A program made the position numbers and the translations under genes. From assembly GCA_905206365.1 (NCBI GenBank), contig CAJLHF010000018.1, positions 1-38,055 of the forward strand: a stretch of DNA of 38,055 bases, read 5' to 3'. Every line of letters begins with the position of its first letter. The stretch's first letter is position 1. The DNA is from an uncultured Sutterella sp. (GTDB lineage Bacteria > Pseudomonadota > Gammaproteobacteria > Burkholderiales > Burkholderiaceae_F). Positions 32,031-38,055 of this stretch are shown here, piece after piece. The notes beneath the pieces are model-generated. The model was not told where the DNA came from. It saw only the letters and a program-made list of their open reading frames with translations, and did not search any database.

Positions 32031-34436
32031 ATGGCACTTCTGCGCACCACTGCGATTTCCGTCGCCCTTACGCTCGGCACCGCGGCCTCTCTGGCGGCGG
32101 GCCTCTGGGCGTGGGCGAAACTCATGCCCGCGCCGCCCCTGATGGAGGCGGTCCCCTACGCTCAGGCCGTGTTCGACGCGAACGGGGAACTCCTTCACCT
32201 GAAACCCGCTTCCGACGGGCAGTATCGCCTTCCCGTGCGGCTCGACCGCGTGAGTCCCGAGGCGCTCAACGCGGTCGTGCGCTACGAAGACCGGTGGTTC
32301 TGGTCGCACCCCGGCGTCAACCCCTTCTCGGTTCTTCGCGCCGCCTGGCAAAGCACCACGGGCGCGCGCCCTATCGGCGCTTCGACCATCACGATGCAGG
32401 TGGCGCGTCTGGAAGGAGACCTTCAAACCCGCACGTGGGCGGGAAAACTCAAGCAGATGCTCATGGCGCTTCGCTACGAAGCGCACTACGAAAAGCGCCG
32501 GATTCTCGAAGCCTATCTGACGCTCGCCCCCTACGGGGCCAACGTCGTCGGAATCGAAGCCGCATCGCTCGTCTGGTTCGGGCATTCGGCCGAGCGCCTC
32601 ACGCCCGTCGAAGCGGCGGCGCTGGCCGTCGTACCGCAAAACCCCGTGAAGCGTCGGCCCGATATGGCGAACCCCGAATTCGAAGCGCAGCGCCGACGCG
32701 TGGGCGAGATGCTCTTGGAGGAAGGGGTGATTGACGCACGCTGGGCGGAAGCGTTGCGACTTCCCCTGCGCGTACGCCGTACGACGGACCTTCCGTTTCT
32801 TGCGCCCCACTACACGCGGCTCGTGGAATCGCTCGCGCCCGAAGGCGTGATCGAAGGGACCCTGCGCCTCGGGTTGCAGCAGGACGTGGAGCGGCTCCTC
32901 GCCGCCCACGTGGAGCGCCTTCGCGCTTGGGGGATTAAAAACGGCGCCGCCGTCGTACTCGACACCCGCACGGGCGGGCTCGTCGCGCACGCGGGGTCGA
33001 AAGACTTTTTCGACTCCGACATTTCGGGTGAGGTCGACGCGTTCACCGCCTTCCGGAGTCCAGGCTCCGCTCTGAAACCCTTCATCTACGGGTTGGCGCT
33101 CGATCAGGGGCTCATCCATTCGCACACGGTTCTCCTTGACCGCCCGAAGAGCTTTGCGGGGTACGCTCCCGAAAACGCGGACGGCACCTTCCGCGGCCCC
33201 CTGTCGGCCGAGGATGCTTTGCTTTCGAGCCGCAACGTCCCCGCGGTGGAACTCGAGCGCGAACTCTCGCCCGACCTCTACGACCTCTTGAAGCGCATCG
33301 GCGTACCGCTCAACGACGATCGCCGGCACTACGGACTTACGCTGGCGTTGGGCGGCGCCGAAGTACGAATGGCGGATCTCGTGCGGCTTTACGGAGCGCT
33401 CGCCACGGACGGCCTCGTCAAACCCGTCGAACTCGGGCACGTTCGGTCCGCAGACGCGACGCCGGCGCCCGATCGTTCCGTCCTCTGGGGCGACCCGAAA
33501 CGCATTCCCGTGCTCTCCCCCGAGAGCGCCTTCGTCGTTTCGGCCATGCTTGCCGATCGAGGCGACACGGTGAGAAACCGCCGCAACGGGCGCGTGCACC
33601 TGCGCTGGAAAACGGGAACGAGCAACGGCTTTCGCGACGCCTGGGCGGCGGGGTTGGTCGGTCCTTATGTGCTCGTCGTTTGGCTCGGGAACTTCGACGG
33701 CGCGTCGAACCCCTGGCTGCGCGGCGCGGAAACGGCCGTGCCGCTCTTTCGCGACATAGGCGGGCTTCTTGCCCGAGATCTCCCCGCCGAACCCCTGCGC
33801 CTTACGGAAGCGAGCGTTCCCAAGGGGCTCAACGTCACGCGCGAATCGGTCTGCCGCGCGACGGGCGACGTGGGACAACCCCTCTGTCGGGATCGCGTCT
33901 CCGCGTGGTTCATCCCCGGCGTCTCGCCCGTGCGCGACCGCGGGGTCCTGAAGGAAATCTGGATCGATCGGGCCACGGGACTGCGCGCCTGCCGCTTTGA
34001 CCCCGAAACAACCGAGCGGCGGCTGTGGGAATTCTGGCCCTCGGAAGCTGCGGCCGCTTTCCGGGCAGCGGGGATCGTGAAGCGCCCGCCGCCCCCGTGG
34101 ATGCCGGGGTGCGAACCGAACGCCTCGACCGATGCGAAGAGCTCGACGGGCTCCGACGCCCTTTCGGCGCCCGCCATCCTCACGCCCGTTGCAGGCCTTT
34201 CCTACCCCGCGAACCGCTTCGCCGGGGGGGCTCCCGTCGCACGGTTGCGCCTGCGGGCATCGGCCCCGTCGGGGACGGGAATGCTCCACTGGTTTGACGG
34301 CGCACGCTATCTGGGCGAAAGCGAGCCCGAGCGCGACCTCGTTGCCGACCTAGCTCCGGGGACGCATCGACTTGCGGTCGTCGACGAAGCGGGACGCACA
34401 GCGAGCGTGACGGTGCGCGTGCTGCGTCGCGACTGA
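32031..34436 (+). CDS. pbpC: Penicillin-binding protein 1C (PbpC)
   Basis: Bifunctional peptidoglycan synthase of 801 residues anchored by an N-terminal membrane helix (about 6-28). The glycosyltransferase domain shows Glu86 in VRYEDRWFWSHPGVNPFSV, GASTITMQVARL and RRILEAYLTLAPYG. The transpeptidase domain has the SxxK motif Ser346-Ala-Leu-Lys349, SRN at 400-402 and KTG at 527-529 (WKTGTSNGFRDAW). The end is the PBP1C-specific beta domain (ILTPVAGLSYPANR and a tail like DEAGRTASVTVRVL). PBP1C is normally encoded directly after alpha-2-macroglobulin and thought to repair peptidoglycan after protease breach. The ATG at 32031 lacks a ribosome-binding site; TTG at 31995 with GAGGA close by would add 12 residues. 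All catalytic residues are present. Confidence 0.94.
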   Translation: MALLRTTAISVALTLGTAASLAAGLWAWAKLMPAPPLMEAVPYAQAVFDANGELLHLKPASDGQYRLPVRLDRVSPEALNAVVRYEDRWFWSHPGVNPFSVLRAAWQSTTGARPIGASTITMQVARLEGDLQTRTWAGKLKQMLMALRYEAHYEKRRILEAYLTLAPYGANVVGIEAASLVWFGHSAERLTPVEAAALAVVPQNPVKRRPDMANPEFEAQRRRVGEMLLEEGVIDARWAEALRLPLRVRRTTDLPFLAPHYTRLVESLAPEGVIEGTLRLGLQQDVERLLAAHVERLRAWGIKNGAAVVLDTRTGGLVAHAGSKDFFDSDISGEVDAFTAFRSPGSALKPFIYGLALDQGLIHSHTVLLDRPKSFAGYAPENADGTFRGPLSAEDALLSSRNVPAVELERELSPDLYDLLKRIGVPLNDDRRHYGLTLALGGAEVRMADLVRLYGALATDGLVKPVELGHVRSADATPAPDRSVLWGDPKRIPVLSPESAFVVSAMLADRGDTVRNRRNGRVHLRWKTGTSNGFRDAWAAGLVGPYVLVVWLGNFDGASNPWLRGAETAVPLFRDIGGLLARDLPAEPLRLTEASVPKGLNVTRESVCRATGDVGQPLCRDRVSAWFIPGVSPVRDRGVLKEIWIDRATGLRACRFDPETTERRLWEFWPSEAAAAFRAAGIVKRPPPPWMPGCEPNASTDAKSSTGSDALSAPAILTPVAGLSYPANRFAGGAPVARLRLRASAPSGTGMLHWFDGARYLGESEPERDLVADLAPGTHRLAVVDEAGRTASVTVRVLRRD

Positions 34437-34440
34437 CGCT

Positions 34441-34898
34441 ACCGAAACTTCTCAGGTATTCGCCTTATTGCGTCCCGACGAAATCCTTTGCTAGGATGGA
34501 TCTGCTATGTTCCAGATCATTCACGCCTCCGTCCCCGCGACCACGCGTCTTTCGTGGTGGTGGCCCCTCGAAAAATTCGAGCGGGCACGGTGTCGTGCGC
34601 GGTGAAGATTCGTCGGATTCCCGACTTTTCCCCGCCGTCGACACACAACGGAGAACATCTCCGGAACAGTGAAGAAAAGCCCGCTCCGTGCGGGCTTTCG
34701 TCGTTCACGGACCGTTGAAATCCAGAGCCCGCCCGAAGCCCCCGGCCTTCCCCTTAGGACTCTTGAGAGAACGCACCATGACCGACATTCACGCCAATAC
34801 CCTTTCGTACGTTGCCTTCGCGCTCCCGCAGCTTCGATGGCGCCGCGTTTCCCTTCACGACGCAGGCACCTTCACACAAGCATTTCGGAGACTCCGAC
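34441..34898. other. Intergenic region with hairpins and a possible leader peptide
   Basis: The 458-base gap holds AAAGCCCGC-TCCGT-GCGGGCTTT (34676-34698), a stable hairpin with a poor T tail that could end the pbpC transcript. It also holds a short hairpin (CTCGA with TCGAG near 34580) and a 49-codon frame from the ATG at 34778, preceded by GAGAGAA, that ends at 34927 inside the antiporter gene. I saw no convincing promoter or known riboswitch. Confidence 0.4.
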
Positions 34899-36488
34899 AT
34901 GACGTACGAAACTTCTTTTTCCGCTGACGCGCGCGAAACCGAAACCCTCGGCGCACCTCGTACCTCACCCCATACGACGCTCGATCGCCCCCGCTTTTTC
35001 GGCGGTCCCGCGGCATTGTTTCTTCCTCTGGCGCTTTTCGTTGCAACAACGTTCGCGCTCTTTTCCGTCGAACAAGCGTTCGACCTCTACGGTCTCGCCG
35101 CGGCGGGGCTCGCGGCGCTCTTTGCGGGCGCGCTTCTCTCGAAAACCCCGGCCCTCTACTGGAAAGCGGCCGTTGCGGGCGCCGCGTCGACGCTGACGGG
35201 GACGGTCGTGTTGTTGCTTCTCGCGGCGGGTGTCTTTTCCGCCGTCGTCAAAGCGGGCGGTGCGGCCGGGGGCATCGTATACCTCGGGAACCTCCTCAAC
35301 CTTTCGGGAAACGCCTTCACGGTCTTCGCGCTCCTTGCAGCCACGCTTTTCGGAACCGCTACGGGCTCGTCGATCGGAACGCTCCTTACCGCCGTGCCGC
35401 TCCTTTTTCCCGCCGGAGTCGCGCTCGGCGCGGACGCATCGCTCCTTGCGGGAGCGCTCCTCTCGGGCGCCGTCTTCGGCGACCACCTTTCGCCCGTCTC
35501 CGACGTCACCGTGATTTCCGCCATGACGCAACGGACGACCGACGGGCGCAGTCCCGAGATCGGTACCGTGGTGACGACGCGCCTTCCCCATGCGCTCCCC
35601 GCACTCGGGATCGCGCTCCTCGGGTACGCATTCCTCTCGGGCGACGCGCAGTCCGTCACGTCGGCTGCGTCCGGGGCGACGCACGCCGCAACGCTCCCGC
35701 AACTTCCGAAAGGCGACGCCGCGGGCCTTGCGATGCTCCTTCCCGTGTTTCTTCTCATTGCGGTCGCCGTCCGCACGCGGGACGTTCTCACCGCGGCGGG
35801 TTCAGGGATCGTTTCGGGGCTTGCAATCGGTCTTGCGACGGGGCGCTTCGGGGTAGCCGACATTCTGGGCGTTCACGAGGGCACGGTCTCGGGGATTCTC
35901 TATTCGGGTGTGACCGGCATGGGCGGAATCATTCTCCTGTGCATCACGCTTTTTGCCTTCACCGAAGTCGTGACGCGCTCGGGCCTCGGCGAAGCAGCGG
36001 TCGAGAAGCTTCTGGGCACGAACACCGGAACGAACACGCCCGTGAACACGCATACGGACGGAGCGCTTCGCATGGAAGTCCTGTTGGCCGCCGCCACGTT
36101 CGTCGTGACAACGCTTTTTGCGGCCGTCACGAGCGCCTCGACCGCACTCGTAGGCGTTCTCGCGAACGACCCCGCCAACCGTGCTGGGCTCGATCCGCTC
36201 CGGCGCGCGCATCTTCTTACGGGCTTTGCCAACGGTCTTCCGGTACTGATGCCATTTTCGGCATTCGTCCTCATCCTGACGGGAATTCTCTCGGGACTTC
36301 CCGGGGGCGAGGCGGTGACGCCCGTCGCACTTTCCGTTTCGAGCTTCTACCCGATCGCGCTCACCGCGGTACTCGTTTTCTCGGTGACAACGGGCTTCGG
36401 GCGTCATCCGAGTCGACGTGCGGCCGAGACCGTCTCATCGCCGACCCTTTCCGCCGCCGTTCCGCACCGCTCTGAAACCGCACTCTGA
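34899..36488 (+). CDS. NhaC-family Na+/H+ antiporter-like transporter
   Basis: Inner-membrane protein of 529 residues with about 11-12 hydrophobic segments. NhaC-type signatures are TLFGTATGSSIGTLLTAVPL and LLSGAVFGDHLSPVSDVTVI, which correspond to the conserved SGTSWGT and GAVFGDHCSPISDTTI regions of the family; later come GMGGIILLCITLFAFTEVV and TSASTALVGVLANDPANR. Bacterial members exchange Na+ for H+ or carry amino or organic acids with cations, so the exact substrate is open. The ATG at 34899 has CGGAG about seven bases upstream. A run of Asn and Thr (TNTGTNTPVNTHTDG) forms a polar loop. The next gene starts 22 bases after the stop with a good AAGGAG site, so they are probably co-transcribed. 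Confidence 0.85.
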   Translation: MTYETSFSADARETETLGAPRTSPHTTLDRPRFFGGPAALFLPLALFVATTFALFSVEQAFDLYGLAAAGLAALFAGALLSKTPALYWKAAVAGAASTLTGTVVLLLLAAGVFSAVVKAGGAAGGIVYLGNLLNLSGNAFTVFALLAATLFGTATGSSIGTLLTAVPLLFPAGVALGADASLLAGALLSGAVFGDHLSPVSDVTVISAMTQRTTDGRSPEIGTVVTTRLPHALPALGIALLGYAFLSGDAQSVTSAASGATHAATLPQLPKGDAAGLAMLLPVFLLIAVAVRTRDVLTAAGSGIVSGLAIGLATGRFGVADILGVHEGTVSGILYSGVTGMGGIILLCITLFAFTEVVTRSGLGEAAVEKLLGTNTGTNTPVNTHTDGALRMEVLLAAATFVVTTLFAAVTSASTALVGVLANDPANRAGLDPLRRAHLLTGFANGLPVLMPFSAFVLILTGILSGLPGGEAVTPVALSVSSFYPIALTAVLVFSVTTGFGRHPSRRAAETVSSPTLSAAVPHRSETAL

Positions 36489-36509
36489 AATCCGCAAGGA
36501 GATTTCCTC

Positions 36510-36866
36510 ATGACCGAATCCGATACGTTCGAACTCTACGACCTCGAAGTGCATGTCGAGGGCGACCCCGACACCTTCGTCTGCCGACATCGCCCGGGAC
36601 CGGCCTTTGCGGTCGAAGGCGAAGATCTCGTCTTTCCCGAAGGCGGACGCTTTTCCTTCTACGCTCTCGGGGCGCTCCTGCCGCTTATCGCCGCCAAGGA
36701 GCGCCCGACTGCTCGAAACGACTGGATGACGACCTACGCCGTCATCGCTTGCCCCGATCCGAACTGCGGGGCGAAATTCCGCATCGTACGGCGCGCGAAG
36801 CGCACGTTCTCCCACGGCGCCTGCACGGTCGTGCCGCTCGAGCGCCCGAACGAGGACGCCGAGTAA
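36510..36866 (+). CDS. TIGR04076-like small protein
   Basis: Protein of 118 residues resembling the TIGR04076 family, which is uncharacterised. Matching features are the start with a beta-strand YDLEVHVEGDPDTFVCRHRPG, then the internal FSFYALGALLPLIAAKERP and the ending IACPDPNCGAKFRIVRR, where the family has a cysteine-containing stretch before a final strand. The cysteine spacing (ACPDPNC) could bind metal. Sits between the antiporter and an aldo/keto reductase, likely in one operon. The assignment is from pattern memory and moderately sure. Confidence 0.6.
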   Translation: MTESDTFELYDLEVHVEGDPDTFVCRHRPGPAFAVEGEDLVFPEGGRFSFYALGALLPLIAAKERPTARNDWMTTYAVIACPDPNCGAKFRIVRRAKRTFSHGACTVVPLERPNEDAE

Positions 36867-36928
36867 CAAACACCCTTTTCTTCTGATTTTTCTTCTTTTC
36901 GTTCTCGTTTTTTTTGGAGCACCGCACC

Positions 36929-37990
36929 ATGCCCGCTTCGCACTTTGTTTTCCCCGACGGATACACCATCCCGCGCGTCATCAACGGCGGCTGGCAGCTG
37001 TCGACCGGTCACGCCCTCGGGCGACCGCTCGACATGAAGGACGCGCACGACGCCTTTGCGCGCCTGCTGGACCTGGGGCTCGACACTTTCGACGGCGCCG
37101 ACATCTACACGGGGGTCGAGGACTTTTACGGCACGATCGTTCGGGAGAGGCGCCGTGCGGGTCTTTCGCTTCCGCGCATTCATACGAAATTCGTCCCCGA
37201 CCTCAAGGACCTCGCGCACGTCGACTACGCGTACGTCGAGCGAATCTTGACGCGGTCGCTTGCGCGCCTCGGACTCGAAACGCTCGACCTGGTGCAATTC
37301 CACTGGTGGGATTACGACGTTCCGGGCATGGTCGAATGCGCGGGGCACCTCGTGCGGGCGCAGGAAAAAGGAATCGTGCGCCGCATCGGCACGACGAACT
37401 TCAACCGGGTGCAACTCGAACGTCTCCTTGACGCGGGCATCCCCGTCGTTTCGAACCAGTGCCAGTATTCGGCGCTCGACCGTCGCCCCGAACGCAAGGG
37501 CGGTTTGACGGAGCTCGCCCTCAAGCGGAACATGCCGCTCCTTTGCTACGGTACGGTGGCGGGCGGCTTTCTCTCCGAAAAATGGCTCGGGCGCGAGCGG
37601 CCCGCAAGTTTCGAGAATCGGTCGCTCGTCAAATACGACCTCGTGATCGAGGACTCCCTCGGCTGGGAAGGCTTTCAGAAGCTCCTCGGGCTTTTGGAAG
37701 AGATCGGTCGCCCGAAGGGCCTCGGGATCGCTCAGACGGCGTCCCTTTACGCCCTCGGGAAGCCGGGAGTCGGTGCCGTCATTCTCGGTACGCGCAACAG
37801 CCGCCACATCGACGCGGCAGCCGCACTGCTCACGAACGAACTCACACCCGACGAGCGCCGCGCCGTCGACGCGTTTCTCGCCGACTACCCGACGCTCGAA
37901 GGGGACGCCTTCGATCTGGAACGCCTCGAAGGCGGCAAACACCGGGCGATCATGCGGATGAACCTGACCGAAAGCACGACGGGTCGTTGA
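36929..37990 (+). CDS. Aldo/keto reductase family oxidoreductase
   Basis: NAD(P)H-dependent oxidoreductase of 353 residues with the TIM-barrel aldo/keto reductase pattern: GLDTFDGADIYTGVEDFYG (Asp and Tyr of the catalytic set), RIHTKFVPDLKD (Lys), LETLDLVQFHWWDYD (His), IGTTNFNRVQLERLLDAG, and the C-terminal GAVILGTRNSRHIDAA cofactor-binding stretch. It is closest to the group of reductases with QFHWWDY, whose substrates are unknown. The ATG at 36929 follows TTGGAGC. A striking pyrimidine-rich stretch precedes it (see findings). It is probably the last gene of the operon starting with the antiporter. Confidence 0.88.
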   Translation: MPASHFVFPDGYTIPRVINGGWQLSTGHALGRPLDMKDAHDAFARLLDLGLDTFDGADIYTGVEDFYGTIVRERRRAGLSLPRIHTKFVPDLKDLAHVDYAYVERILTRSLARLGLETLDLVQFHWWDYDVPGMVECAGHLVRAQEKGIVRRIGTTNFNRVQLERLLDAGIPVVSNQCQYSALDRRPERKGGLTELALKRNMPLLCYGTVAGGFLSEKWLGRERPASFENRSLVKYDLVIEDSLGWEGFQKLLGLLEEIGRPKGLGIAQTASLYALGKPGVGAVILGTRNSRHIDAAAALLTNELTPDERRAVDAFLADYPTLEGDAFDLERLEGGKHRAIMRMNLTESTTGR

Positions 37991-38017
37991 AAAGCCCCGA
38001 GTTACCCGACGTGCCGT

Positions 38018-38055
38018 AAAGCCCCGCCGTTCACGGCGGGGATATAAGGCACCCG
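38018..38055. repeat. Hairpin at the right edge, resembling an IS200/IS605-family end
   Basis: CCCCGCCG-TTCA-CGGCGGGG (38022-38041) with a TTCA loop, followed by ATATAAGGC. IS200/IS605 elements and their TnpB-associated RNAs end in such GC hairpins with short pyrimidine loops. The window stops here, so no transposase or TnpB gene is visible. It could simply be a terminator of the reductase gene without a T run. The bases AAAGCCCCG occur twice (37991 and 38018). Confidence 0.3.

Noticed and set aside
34441..34898. Riboswitch (for example glycine-type) upstream of the antiporter
   Set aside because: Hairpins are present, but I could not find the conserved core of a known class.
1..38055. CRISPR arrays, tRNA or rRNA genes, prophage genes
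   Set aside because: No regularly spaced repeats, no tRNA-like T-loop segments in the gaps, and no phage structural genes were seen.

Overview
The window is about 38 kb of GC-rich, gene-dense bacterial chromosome. Gene content and order (tsaB-rimI-family 4 uracil-DNA glycosylase-yhdT-panF, an OmpR/EnvZ pair, ispDF, mfd, DUF177/Maf, an RsmI paralogue, the alpha-2-macroglobulin/PBP1C pair) fit a betaproteobacterium of order Burkholderiales. The mix of transporters and a relic of a periplasmic respiratory cytochrome suggest a gut Sutterellaceae member (Sutterella, Parasutterella or Duodenibacillus type). That placement is inference from gene families; no rRNA is present.

Layout. 0.1-4.3 kb (minus): an overlapping five-gene operon tsaB, rimI, udg, yhdT, panF (tRNA t6A synthesis, ribosomal protein acetylation, DNA repair, pantothenate uptake). 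4.5-7.8 kb: a small exported helical protein, diverging from an OmpR-type regulator, followed by an EnvZ-type kinase; a strong terminator hairpin lies between regulator and kinase. 7.9-9.8 kb: fused IspDF (minus) and a UPF0114 membrane protein (plus). 10.2-14.0 kb: FadL porin, then a scar region. There a HAL/PAL-like lyase lacking the usual Ala-Ser-Gly triad is joined in frame to a truncated multiheme cytochrome c, which abuts the C-terminal piece of an MFS transporter on the other strand. 14.2-19.3 kb: BrnQ and Mfd. 19.4-23.9 kb: DUF177 protein, Maf, an RsmI-like methyltransferase overlapping a membrane-anchored PD-(D/E)XK nuclease-like gene, and an AEC transporter. 24.1-34.4 kb: a 2044-residue alpha-2-macroglobulin without a recognisable thioester motif and PBP1C, normally neighbours, separated here by an orphan gene of different base composition and by the last fifth of an aconitase gene. 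34.9-38.0 kb: an NhaC-type antiporter, a TIGR04076-type small protein and an aldo/keto reductase, probably one operon. The right edge has a hairpin resembling an IS200/IS605 end.

The most unusual parts are the cytochrome/lyase/MFS scar, the RsmI-nuclease pair, and the interrupted alpha-2-macroglobulin/PBP1C locus. The scar sites need read-level confirmation, because an assembly chimera would give the same picture. Intrinsic terminators are easy to see and agree with the gene boundaries; promoters are weakly supported.
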